Of a stretch of DNA of 62,670 bases, positions 32,547 through 41,077 are shown piece by piece (the stretch's first letter is position 1; each line of letters starts with the position of its first letter). The notes beneath the pieces were generated by a model. That model worked only from the letters and a program-made list of their open reading frames with translations, was not told the DNA's origin and searched no databases. The translations under genes were made by a program, and so were the position numbers. The stretch is from Paracoccaceae bacterium (GTDB lineage Bacteria > Pseudomonadota > Alphaproteobacteria > Rhodobacterales > Rhodobacteraceae), in assembly GCA_007116575.1 (NCBI GenBank), contig SKIF01000005.1, positions 1-62,670 of the forward strand, given 5' to 3'.

Positions 32547-34184
32547 TCAGGACAGCCCGTAGCTCTGATAGCGCACCTCGAAGGTCGGGTGCATTTCCGC
32601 ATTCAGGACATTGGGGCGCGCATTGCGGTAGAGCGAGCGCCAATAGGGCTGGATCAGAACCCCCTCATCAAGCATGAGCTGCTGGATTTGCGCCATGACC
32701 TCGCGGCGTTCATCGGCGTCCGGGATACCATTGGCCTGGTCCAGAAGCGCGTCGAACTCGGCATTGGCGAAGCCGGCCTCATTCCATGCCACCCCCGAGC
32801 GATAAGCCAGGTTCAGCACCTGCACGCCCAGAGGGCGCATGTTCCATTCGGTCGAGGAGAACGGGTAGTTCAGCCAGTCATTCCAGAAGGTCGCACCCGG
32901 AAGAATGGTGCGCTTGATGTTGATGCCTGCAGCCCTGATCTGTGCGGCGACGCTGTCGCAGGTAGCCGCCTGCCAGTCATCATCAATCGAGATCAGCTCG
33001 AACTCATGATCACCCAGACCTTCGGCCTCGATCATCGCCCGGGCTTCGCCCGGATCAAATGGAGTGGCGCCGATATCGGCATATTCCGGGTGGATCGGGC
33101 AGACATGGTGGTTTTCGGCGACTGTACCGCGGTCGTTATAGCCGAGTTCCAGTACGATCTGATTGTCCACTGCCATTTGCAGCGCCCGGCGGACATTGAC
33201 ATTGTCATAGGGCGCATTGTCCTGATTGAAGCGCACGGCAAGGGTCGCAGCAGTGATGGCCTCGGTCGCGGGCATGCCGATCATTTCCAGCAGATCGACG
33301 AAATCGCCCGTGGTCTGATAGGTCATGTCGATCTCGCCACCCTCGGCTGCGGCCATCCAGGCTGCCGGGTCGGTGCCCAGATCGACAAACTCGATCCGGT
33401 CGAGATACGCGCCATTGCCTTCGTTCCACCATGTGTGATCGGGGTTGCGTTCGATCACGGCACCGATGCCGGTGTCATGGCTGACCGGGCGGTAGGGGCC
33501 GGTGCCGATGGGGTTGGCGACCGGGTCATCACCGGTGAAAGAGGGGTGCACAACTGCCGCCGGGTAATCGGTCATATTGACGATGATCGCGATATCGGGG
33601 CTGGACAGATGCAGCCGCAGGGTCAGGTCATCGACGATTTCGATAGCCCCGTCACGCAGCTTGCCATCCTCGGAAATCGAGCTCATGCGCCCGGCCATCG
33701 AGTTGCCCTCGACCGAGGCATCGCACCAGCGCTCGATGTTATGGGCGACATGTTCCGCCGTCAGGTCATCACCATTGTTCCACTTTACGCCGGGGCGCAC
33801 ATTCAGCGTGAATTCGGTGGCGTCGTCATTGGCCTCCCAGCTTTCCAGCAGCACGGGCTGGACCGAGCCATCGCGTTCATAGCTGACCAGGTATTCAAGC
33901 CAGCCGCGGCAGACATTGGCCAGTTCCGACCAGTCCCAGGTGCGCGGGTCACGCTGTGCCTTGATATCCATCTGGATGCGCAGTGTACCGCCCATTTGCG
34001 GGGTCTGCGCTTTCGCTTCCGGTGCCGCAAGCCCCAGCAGGCCGTAGGCGGCGGGCGCGGCCACCCCAAGCGCGGTGGCGCGGGTCATGAATTCGCGGCG
34101 GCTGAGCTGTCCTTTCCGGCATTCCTGGGCGTAACGCTTCGCTGCGTGGTGCACCTTTGGTGCGTTGCTTTTCTGGTCGGTCAT
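32547..34184 (-). CDS. ABC transporter substrate-binding protein (SBP_bac_5), Tat-exported
   Basis: This 545-residue class-5 solute-binding protein carries a twin-arginine signal (LSRREFMTRATALGVAAPAA, then AYGLLGLAAPEAKA, about residues 28-58), so it is folded in the cytoplasm before export. The mature part has the peptide/opine binding fold: LNVRPGVKWNNGDDLTAEHV, FVNP-like FTGDDPVANPIGTGPYRPVS and DNVNVRRALQMAVDNQ. The substrate is not evident from sequence; the sox and demethylation genes in the same run suggest an N-methylated amine or betaine. Interval 34185-34356 upstream contains no gene and probably holds its promoter. Confidence 0.93.
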   Translation of the reverse strand: MTDQKSNAPKVHHAAKRYAQECRKGQLSRREFMTRATALGVAAPAAYGLLGLAAPEAKAQTPQMGGTLRIQMDIKAQRDPRTWDWSELANVCRGWLEYLVSYERDGSVQPVLLESWEANDDATEFTLNVRPGVKWNNGDDLTAEHVAHNIERWCDASVEGNSMAGRMSSISEDGKLRDGAIEIVDDLTLRLHLSSPDIAIIVNMTDYPAAVVHPSFTGDDPVANPIGTGPYRPVSHDTGIGAVIERNPDHTWWNEGNGAYLDRIEFVDLGTDPAAWMAAAEGGEIDMTYQTTGDFVDLLEMIGMPATEAITAATLAVRFNQDNAPYDNVNVRRALQMAVDNQIVLELGYNDRGTVAENHHVCPIHPEYADIGATPFDPGEARAMIEAEGLGDHEFELISIDDDWQAATCDSVAAQIRAAGINIKRTILPGATFWNDWLNYPFSSTEWNMRPLGVQVLNLAYRSGVAWNEAGFANAEFDALLDQANGIPDADERREVMAQIQQLMLDEGVLIQPYWRSLYRNARPNVLNAEMHPTFEVRYQSYGLS

Positions 34185-34356
34185 TTGTGTCTCCCGTGTT
34201 GGATTGGATCGGCTTTTGTTGTTCTGGCCTCTTTGCCGAGGGATATTCTTATTCCGCGCCCATAGCTTGCGCAGATCGCGGCCAAATTCGACCCTTTTCA
34301 GATTGAAACCGACGCGAGGTGCAGTTGCAACCTATACTTCGTGCCAAACGACATAA

Positions 34357-35589
34357 TCAGGTTCTTGGCGCCCCCCCTTCAAAGCTGTTTCCATGCTGAT
34401 AGTCGCAGGGTGCCTGCTGCATCTCCAGATGCAGACCCCCGCCCGCAAACGGATGCGCGCGGGCCATGGCTTCGTCGAAACTGATGCCAAGCCCTGGCGC
34501 ATCGGGCGGCGTAACGAAGCCATCTTCGACGCGCAGGGTATGGCCGATCAATGGCAAATGAAACGCACCACCGGTCCCGATGCACTCGATCATAAGCAGG
34601 TTGGGGATCGAGGCTGCCAGATGGATATTCGCGGCCCATTCGACCGGCCCGGCATAAAGATGCGGGGCCAGTTGCGCGCCGAAGACCTCGGCCATGGCAG
34701 CGATCTTCTTCACCTCCCAGATGCCGCCCGCCCGCCCCAGCGCAGGTTGCAGGATCGAGGCCGCGCCCGCGCGCAGCACCGCGCCGAACTCAGCCTTGGT
34801 GGTCAGGCGCTCGCCAGTGGCGACAGGGATGCGCACGGCCCGGGCGACCTCGGCCATGGCGGCGATGTCATCGGGCGGCACGGGTTCTTCGAACCACAGC
34901 GGCTGATGCCGCTCCAGCGCCGCACCCAGACGGATCGCTCCGGCGGGGGTGAATTGGCCATGCGTGCCCAAGAGGATATCGGCGCGATTACCCACGGCGG
35001 CCCGCACGGCACCCAGCATCCGATCGCACAGATCGATATCGCGCATTCCCGGCTGATGCCCGCCGCGCAGCGTATAAGGGCCGGCAGGGTCGAGCTTGAT
35101 TGCCGTGAACCCCTGCTCGACCGCTGCCAGGGCGCTTTCGGCATTCATTTCGGGGCTGGTCCAGAAATCGCCCTTGTCATGATGAGGTAGCGGATACAGG
35201 TAGGTATAGGCGCGCAGCCGGTCATTCATCTTTCCGCCCAGAAGCGCCCAGACCGGCCGGTCGCGCGCTTTACCCAGAATATCCCAAGCCGCGATTTCCA
35301 GACCCGAAAACGCACCCATCACGGTCGGGTCGGGCCGCTGCGTGAAGCCCGAGGAATAGGCGCGGCGGAACATCAGCTCCACATTCTCGGGGTTTTCGCC
35401 CTGCATGTGGCGGGAGAAGACATCTTCGATCACTGCCTGCATGGCCTGCGGGCCGACTGCAGCGGCATAGACCTCACCATAACCGGAAATGCCGCATTCG
35501 GTGGTCAACTTGACGATGATCCAGTAGCGCCCGCCCCAGCCGGGTGGCGGGGTGCCAATCACGAATATTTCCAGCCCCTCGAGCTTCAT
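34357..35589 (-). CDS. Enolase-superfamily enzyme (mandelate racemase/muconate lactonizing type)
   Basis: The 410-residue protein has a capping domain (about 1-120) and a barrel with the expected metal-binding acids in LLGTHGQFTPAGAIRLGAAL and FEEPVPPDDIAAMAEVARAV, then VATGERLTTKAEFGAVLRAG and HLYAGPVEWAANIHLAASIP near residue 310. The motif pattern suggests the mandelate racemase subgroup with galactonate-dehydratase-like features, so it is a sugar-acid dehydratase or an epimerase. Its reaction is unknown. Its ATG overlaps the dehydrogenase stop (ATGA). Confidence 0.88.
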   Translation of the reverse strand: MKLEGLEIFVIGTPPPGWGGRYWIIVKLTTECGISGYGEVYAAAVGPQAMQAVIEDVFSRHMQGENPENVELMFRRAYSSGFTQRPDPTVMGAFSGLEIAAWDILGKARDRPVWALLGGKMNDRLRAYTYLYPLPHHDKGDFWTSPEMNAESALAAVEQGFTAIKLDPAGPYTLRGGHQPGMRDIDLCDRMLGAVRAAVGNRADILLGTHGQFTPAGAIRLGAALERHQPLWFEEPVPPDDIAAMAEVARAVRIPVATGERLTTKAEFGAVLRAGAASILQPALGRAGGIWEVKKIAAMAEVFGAQLAPHLYAGPVEWAANIHLAASIPNLLMIECIGTGGAFHLPLIGHTLRVEDGFVTPPDAPGLGISFDEAMARAHPFAGGGLHLEMQQAPCDYQHGNSFEGGAPRT

Positions 35590-36680
35590 GCTCCGGCCTC
35601 GAAGGCATCAAACAGAATCACATTGCGCCGCGTGCCGCCTTTGGCGGTGTCGGCGATGGCCTCGTTGATCTTCTCCAACGAGTAGCGGTTCGAGATCAAC
35701 TCGTCGAGCTTGAGCCGCCCCTGCCGGTAAAGCTCGATCAGGCGGGGAATATCGCGGCGCAACACGGTGCCGCCCATTTTCGACCCGATCAGCCGCTGTT
35801 CCTGATAGGCCACCATCATCGGGTTCAGGCGCATGTAATCATCATTGCCGGTCATCCCCGCCATGATGATGCTGCCCCCCGGCGCGCACATCCCCAGCGC
35901 CTGCTCGTAGGCGACGACTGCACCGACGGTGACAAAGACGTAATCCGCCCCGCGCCCATCGGTCAGCCGCCGCACCTGTTTGCGGGCATCTGCATCCGTG
36001 GCCAGCACACTGTCAGTGGCGCCGAATTCGCGCGCGGCGTCGAGCTTCTCCGGGGCGACATCCAGCGCGATGATCCGTCGCGCGCCTGCGATCCGCGCGC
36101 CCTGAATCGCGTTCAGCCCCACACCACCCGTGCCGATTACCACGGTCGTGGCCCCGGCGGGCATGGCGGCAGTGTTGAACACAGCACCGACGCCAGTGAT
36201 GACACCGCAGGCCAGCAGGCAGGCCACGTCCAGCGGAACATCATCCGGCAGCGGGGCCAGCTGGCTGGCATCGACCACCACCTTCTCGGCGAAGGCACCG
36301 GTCTTCATACCCTGCGTGACCGGAGCGCCATCGGGCAAAGAGAGGGGTGATTGGGCATCGCCCCCATCCTCGCAGATCACCGGGCGCCCGTCACTGCAGC
36401 ACTGGCAGGTGCCGCAGGCGCGGATCAGCGTGACCAGCACGCGCTGGCCCATCTGATAGCCGCTGACCCCGCTGCCAAGGCCAGTGACGAACCCTGCGGC
36501 CTCATGCCCATAAACCGCCGGCAGCTCGCCACCCCAGGCCCCTTCGATGAAATGCAGGTCGGAGTGGCAGATCGCACAGGCCGCCAGAGTCACCTCGACC
36601 TCGCCCGCACGCGGCGGGGCCAGCATGATCTCGGTAGTTTCGAGGGGGGCGTTGAAGGCAGTGCAGAGGGCGGCTTTCAT
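35586..36680 (-). CDS. Zinc-dependent alcohol dehydrogenase (class III-like)
   Basis: The 364-residue protein is a GroES/MDR dehydrogenase. Catalytic zinc ligands appear in CAICHSDLHFIEGAWGGELP with GHEAAG. The structural zinc Cys set is CGTCQCCSDGRPVIC. The NAD site is VIGTGGVGLNAIQGARIAGA. The ATG at 36680 (MKAALCTAF) is the family start; the long upstream frame is spurious. In an N-demethylation cluster an alcohol or formaldehyde-glutathione adduct is a possible substrate, which is inference. It follows the REP-like element, copy C. Confidence 0.9.
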   Translation of the reverse strand: MKAALCTAFNAPLETTEIMLAPPRAGEVEVTLAACAICHSDLHFIEGAWGGELPAVYGHEAAGFVTGLGSGVSGYQMGQRVLVTLIRACGTCQCCSDGRPVICEDGGDAQSPLSLPDGAPVTQGMKTGAFAEKVVVDASQLAPLPDDVPLDVACLLACGVITGVGAVFNTAAMPAGATTVVIGTGGVGLNAIQGARIAGARRIIALDVAPEKLDAAREFGATDSVLATDADARKQVRRLTDGRGADYVFVTVGAVVAYEQALGMCAPGGSIIMAGMTGNDDYMRLNPMMVAYQEQRLIGSKMGGTVLRRDIPRLIELYRQGRLKLDELISNRYSLEKINEAIADTAKGGTRRNVILFDAFEAGA

Positions 36681-36708
36681 TCGCAGGTCTTTCTTCTGGA
36701 TGAGGGGA

Positions 36709-36759
36709 GCCGACCTGCGGTCGGCTGCCTCCGGCGGGAGTATTTGCGGCAAGAAAATA
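36709..36759 (+). repeat. REP-like dispersed element, copy C
   Basis: GCCGACC/GGTCGGC hairpin (36709-36725), then GGGAGTATTTGCGGCAAGAA (36737-36756). It is the third copy of the module, between the flavoprotein and dehydrogenase genes, in the same orientation as copy B. Confidence 0.7.
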
Positions 36760-39303
36760 TCAGCTTCGCATGCGCGCCCCCTGCGGGTCAAAGGGCGGAT
36801 CGAGGGCAAGGCGGGCCGGGCGGCGGCACCCGAGGATTTCCACCTCGAAGAGACCCTCTTCTGCGCGTGTGGCGAGCTCGGCGGGGATATAGCCCTGCGC
36901 GAGTGAGCAGCCGACATGATGGCCATAGCCGCCTGAAGTGACCCAGCCCACCACGCGCCAGTCACCATCTTCCGAAGGGTGTGGCGTGGGAAGCGCATTG
37001 CCCTGCGCATCAAAACGCGCGGGGCCGAGGCTGTGCGGCGCGGTGATGGTGCCGAATTCCTCCGCCACCCGCGCCCAGATCGGCTCATCCGCGATGGCAT
37101 CGGCATCCTCCGCCTCGACGATCAGCGACACGCGGCGCAGCCGGGGGCCTTCGTCACGCTCCTTGAGCGCGGGCTCGCGACCAATGAAATCGGGCTTGTC
37201 CCAGGCGACGAAGCGTTCCATCGCGCCCTCGACGGGGCCGTAGATCGGGCGCAATTCGGCAAACCATGTCGGGAAGTTCTTCTCGAAGCGCATCGACAGA
37301 AGCGCGCGCATCCCGAAATCGCGGATCCCATGCACCGCCCCGGCGTCCTTGATCGCGCTATAGACGCGGCGCTGGTACTCGGGCTGGATCCAGATCTCGT
37401 AACCCAGATCGCCAGTATAGGTGATGCGGTTGACCATGCAGGGCGCACCCGCGACATCCATTTCGCGGAAATCCATGAAGCGGAACGCCTCGTTCGAGAT
37501 GTCTTCGTCAACCAGTGCAGCCAGAACATCGCGCGCTTTCGGCCCGGCAATCGACAGCCCCATCAGTCCCATGCCGAGCGCGCGTAGCTGCACGCTGCCA
37601 TCCCGCGGCTGATGCGCCTCGAACCAGCGCAGATGATATTTCGTCGCCCCAAGCGAGCCCCAGATCAGAAAACGCTCGGGCGCGGCGCGGGCGATGGTGA
37701 AATCACCGATCAGCTTGCCTTGGGGGTTGAGCATCGGCGTCAGTACAATCCGCCCGAGCTTTGGCATCCGGTTGGTCATCAGCCTGTCAAGGAAGGCCTC
37801 GGCACCAGGCCCTGTCACTTCGTATTTCGCGAAATTGGCGATCTCGGTGACGCCGACGCTCTCGCGCACCGCACGGACCTCGGCACCCACATGCTCGAAA
37901 TCATTGGAGCGATGGAAGGAGAGCACATCATGCGCCTCCTCTGCCGAGGGGGCGAACCAGAGCGGCGTTTCCAGCCCCCAAGTATCGCCCAAGACCGCAT
38001 TCTGCGCGCGCATCAAGTCATAGAGCGGCGTCGTGAGATGCGGACGGGCGGCGGGCAGTTCCTCGTTCGGGAAGCGGATCGAGAAGCGCCGGGAATAGTT
38101 TTCACGCACCTTGGCGTTGGTGTAGCGTAACGTCGCCCAGTCGCCATAACGCGCGACATCCATGCCAAAGACATCATGGCCGGGGTCGCCCGTGGTCATC
38201 CAGTTGGCCAGCACCAGCCCGACCCCGCCACCCTGGCTGAATCCGGCCATGACGGCGCAGGCCGACCAGTAATTCGTCAGTCCCTGCACGGGCCCGACCA
38301 GCGGGTTGCCATCGGGGGCGAAGGTGAAGGGGCCGTTGATGATCTGCTTGATGCCCGCACGTTCATAAGGCGGGAAGTGGCGGAAACCGACCTCTAGCGA
38401 GGGCGCAAGGCGGTCGATATCGGGCTGCAAGAGTTCATGGCCGAAATCCCACGGTGTCTGCACTGGCGACCACGGCTTGCAGGCTTTTTCGTATGTGCCC
38501 AGCAGGATGCCCTTGCCCTCCTGCCGCGTATAGATCTCGCCCTTGAAGTCGATCACATGGATCAACTCGCGGCCCATGCTTTCGTTGAACTCGATCACCT
38601 CGGGCATGGGTTCGGTCAACAGATACATATGCTCCATCGCCAGAACCGGCAGTTCCAGCCCGACCATGCGCCCGACCTCTCGCGCCCAAAGCCCGCCGGC
38701 ATTGACCACATGTTCGCAGCGATAAGTGCCCTTTTCGGTGATGACATTCCATGTGCCATCGGAGTCTTGCGTCAGTTCCCTGACCGGGTTGCGCAGCTCG
38801 ATCTTTGCCCCCAGCATCCGCGCGGCCTTGGCATAGGCATGGGTGGTGCCCGACGGGTCCAGATGCCCTTCGACCGGGTCCCACAGCGCACCGACGAAAT
38901 GGCTTTCATCCATCAGCGGGAACATCGCCTTGGCCTCGGACGGGGTGATGATCTCGGTTTCCATCCCCAGATACCGCCCGCGCGCATGGGCCATGCGCAG
39001 AAAGTCCAGCCGCTCGGGGCTGTCGGCCATCTGCACGCCGCCCACCAGATGCAGGCCACAGGATTGCCCGGTCATCTTCTCCAGCTCGTCATAGAGCGAA
39101 ATCGTATAGGCCTGCAGGCGGGCCACATTGGGGTCACCGTTGAGCGTGTGAAAGCCCCCCGCCGCGTGCCAGGTCGAGCCCGAGGTGAGTTCGGAGCGTT
39201 CGATCAGCAGCACATCGGTCCAGCCCGCTTTCGCAAGATGATAGAGCACCGAGCAGCCGACGACGCCCCCTCCGATAACGATGGCACGATAGGTCTGGGT
39301 CAT
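36760..39303 (-). CDS. Dimethylglycine-dehydrogenase-like FAD oxidoreductase with GcvT domain
   Basis: The 847-residue protein has a DAO-type flavin domain (IVIGGGVVGCSVLYHLAKAG, then ELTSGSTWHAAGGFHTLNGD, where the His is in the position of covalent FAD attachment in dimethylglycine dehydrogenase), a FAO_M linker (about 390-440) and a C-terminal glycine-cleavage T domain (about 440-830; FRFMDFREMDVAGAPCMVNR and SGGYGHHVGCSLAQGYIPAE). It would oxidatively demethylate an N-methyl amino acid such as dimethylglycine and pass the methyl group to folate. It overlaps the PhnD-like stop by ATGA. Substrate among dimethylglycine, sarcosine and others is not resolved. Confidence 0.93.
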   Translation of the reverse strand: MTQTYRAIVIGGGVVGCSVLYHLAKAGWTDVLLIERSELTSGSTWHAAGGFHTLNGDPNVARLQAYTISLYDELEKMTGQSCGLHLVGGVQMADSPERLDFLRMAHARGRYLGMETEIITPSEAKAMFPLMDESHFVGALWDPVEGHLDPSGTTHAYAKAARMLGAKIELRNPVRELTQDSDGTWNVITEKGTYRCEHVVNAGGLWAREVGRMVGLELPVLAMEHMYLLTEPMPEVIEFNESMGRELIHVIDFKGEIYTRQEGKGILLGTYEKACKPWSPVQTPWDFGHELLQPDIDRLAPSLEVGFRHFPPYERAGIKQIINGPFTFAPDGNPLVGPVQGLTNYWSACAVMAGFSQGGGVGLVLANWMTTGDPGHDVFGMDVARYGDWATLRYTNAKVRENYSRRFSIRFPNEELPAARPHLTTPLYDLMRAQNAVLGDTWGLETPLWFAPSAEEAHDVLSFHRSNDFEHVGAEVRAVRESVGVTEIANFAKYEVTGPGAEAFLDRLMTNRMPKLGRIVLTPMLNPQGKLIGDFTIARAAPERFLIWGSLGATKYHLRWFEAHQPRDGSVQLRALGMGLMGLSIAGPKARDVLAALVDEDISNEAFRFMDFREMDVAGAPCMVNRITYTGDLGYEIWIQPEYQRRVYSAIKDAGAVHGIRDFGMRALLSMRFEKNFPTWFAELRPIYGPVEGAMERFVAWDKPDFIGREPALKERDEGPRLRRVSLIVEAEDADAIADEPIWARVAEEFGTITAPHSLGPARFDAQGNALPTPHPSEDGDWRVVGWVTSGGYGHHVGCSLAQGYIPAELATRAEEGLFEVEILGCRRPARLALDPPFDPQGARMRS

Positions 39304-40004
39304 GCAGTCTCCTCGAGGGTGGGAATGGCGCCAAGCGTGGCCAGCGCACGGGTCAGGCGAGCGCGCAACGCGGGTGGCGTGGAGCGCGCGGTGATGAAGG
39401 GCAGCCCCGGGCGCAGGGCAGTCCAGCCAGTGACGACAAGCTTTCGCGCCGCAGGCTCATGTTCCAGCGCCATGGCCCATGAGCGGCAGTCGATCGCGGC
39501 ATAATCGGCGCGACCCTCGGCCACGGCACAGATCGAAGCGCGATGGCTGCCCGTGACCAGCGGTGCCACAATCGGTTGGCCGGTGTCTTCGGCCAGGGCG
39601 AGGCATCCCGACAGCGAATCGCGCGCATTGATGGCCGCGCGCATAGAACCCAGACCGTCCGGCAGGCTTGCGCCGGGATCAGGCGGCACCGGGCAGCCCT
39701 GCCCCGCGCGCATCACGATGGCCGAACGATACTGCGTGCCACGCCCGCCCGGCACATCATCATAAAGCGGCTGTCCAAGCAGGGCGACATGCGCGGCAAG
39801 CCCGTTGCGCAGCGGCCCCCAGCAGGTCTGGCCCAGCATCAGCGCCGGGTCGCGCCAGAGGGCGTGAAGGGCGGTCGCGCTGTCAGGCCGGGTCAGGGTT
39901 TCGGCAAGCTCGGGCACCAGCACGCGCATCCGGGCATGGAAAGCTTCGACCTGCCCGCGTGTCTCGGGCCAGTCATACATCGGCAGACAGACAAGCCCGC
40001 TCAT
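39300..40004 (-). CDS. PhnD-like periplasmic-binding-fold protein without a signal peptide
   Basis: The 234-residue product resembles phosphonate/phosphite (PhnD-type) binding proteins: ALWRDPALMLGQTCWGPLRN, RAGQGCPVPP, AINARDSLSGCLAL, SHRASICAVAEGRADYAAID. It starts MSGLVCLPMYDWPETRGQVE with no hydrophobic leader, so it is probably cytoplasmic. It is coupled by ATGA overlaps to both the desaturase-like gene and the flavoprotein gene. A cytoplasmic sensor or a ligand-binding accessory seems more likely than a transporter part. Function unassigned. Confidence 0.8.
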   Translation of the reverse strand: MSGLVCLPMYDWPETRGQVEAFHARMRVLVPELAETLTRPDSATALHALWRDPALMLGQTCWGPLRNGLAAHVALLGQPLYDDVPGGRGTQYRSAIVMRAGQGCPVPPDPGASLPDGLGSMRAAINARDSLSGCLALAEDTGQPIVAPLVTGSHRASICAVAEGRADYAAIDCRSWAMALEHEPAARKLVVTGWTALRPGLPFITARSTPPALRARLTRALATLGAIPTLEETA

Positions 40005-40945
40005 GCCGCCTGTCCGTCGAGAGGTGCCTCAGGCGGATCGACTTCGGGGGGCGGGGGTGCGGGGATCTGGTGCAGGACCGGATGGATAACGGGCTCCTTC
40101 GCCCAAATCGCATGAGCGCGGAACAACTGCCAATAGTTGCGATAGACATATCCGTGATTGAGCGCGTGCCAGTGGTCGCGACGCTCGGCATATAGACGGG
40201 GCAGCGCATACCAGGGGGCCTGCGGTATCTTATGATGCACGATATGCAGGTTGTTGTTCAGAAACAGCCATGCCAGCGGCGAGCGCTCGACGATGATCGT
40301 CCGGCCCTCGGCGGCGTCATGCCAGCGGTGTTCGGCGAAGGTGCGGATCGAGATCAGCGAAAGCGCCGGCCAGACCACAGCCAGCAGATAGAGCCAAAGC
40401 GGAATACCCCATGCCCAGAGCAGTGCCAGCACAGGCACCATCCCCAGCAGATGCAGCGACCAGGCCACGCGCACGCCGTGTGTATCCGCGCGCAACAGAC
40501 GCAACTCCTGCGCTACAAACCCCGCCGCGCCCAGCACCGGCCCAAGCACCAGCCGCCCCAGCATGGTATTGTTCACGCGCAGCAGCATCTGCAGCCAGCG
40601 CGGCATCCGGTCGTGCTGCCAGCGGGCCTTGTAATAGCTTTCGGGGTCATCAAACGGGTCGGTAAGTCGATCATCATGATGATGCGCCAGATGCGTGGCC
40701 TTGTAGCGCCGGTAGGGGTAGATCAGCGACAGCGGCAGCGCGACCAGCGCCTCGTTCGCATGCCTGTTGCGGGTCGGGTGGCCATGCAGGCATTCATGCA
40801 CGAGCGAGGAATGCAGCGCCGCCATCACGGCCATGAGCGCCAGCGCGGCCAGCGGGGAGATGGGCCAGAGAGCCGCGCCGCCGATCACCCAGAGCGCATG
40901 GCAGCTCAGGATCATCGCAACTGTCGGCCATTCGATGCGGCGCAT
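40001..40945 (-). CDS. Membrane fatty-acid-desaturase-superfamily protein
   Basis: The 314-residue protein has several membrane helices and the histidine-rich boxes of membrane di-iron enzymes: HSSLVHECLHGHPTRNRH near 45-60, KATHLAHHHDDRLTDP near 85, AEHRWHD near 210 and NNLHIVHHKIP near 235. The ATG at 40945 has GAGGGG upstream; the in-frame ATG 12 codons earlier is less likely. It is coupled to the PhnD-like gene. In an N-methyl cluster it may hydroxylate or demethylate a substrate instead of acting on fatty acids; that is speculative. Confidence 0.85.
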   Translation of the reverse strand: MRRIEWPTVAMILSCHALWVIGGAALWPISPLAALALMAVMAALHSSLVHECLHGHPTRNRHANEALVALPLSLIYPYRRYKATHLAHHHDDRLTDPFDDPESYYKARWQHDRMPRWLQMLLRVNNTMLGRLVLGPVLGAAGFVAQELRLLRADTHGVRVAWSLHLLGMVPVLALLWAWGIPLWLYLLAVVWPALSLISIRTFAEHRWHDAAEGRTIIVERSPLAWLFLNNNLHIVHHKIPQAPWYALPRLYAERRDHWHALNHGYVYRNYWQLFRAHAIWAKEPVIHPVLHQIPAPPPPEVDPPEAPLDGQAA

Positions 40946-41077
40946 TCTGTCCCCTCTCTCACATCCGGAGAGTGCCGCCAAACTCTTCTGCCAACAATAT
41001 GAGTGTTCTCGTCACCATTCTGCACGCTTGAAGTTTATAGTCACATATGTTTACTAAAGTGAGCACAAGGTCCGCAG
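40946..41077. promoter_or_regulatory. Divergent promoter region between the desaturase-like and XRE genes
   Basis: This 132-base AT-rich interval separates oppositely oriented genes. GTCACATATGTTTACTAAAG followed by TGAG contains an imperfect TCAC...GTGA pair near 41040-41062, a possible operator for the XRE regulator. No promoter hexamer is certain. Confidence 0.4.

Noticed and set aside
32475-34265. Long open frame (about 596 codons) on the plus strand opposite the solute-binding protein
   Set aside because: High GC leaves antisense frames open. The minus-strand frame encodes a clear Tat-exported SBP_bac_5 protein; the plus frame has no motif or ribosome site.
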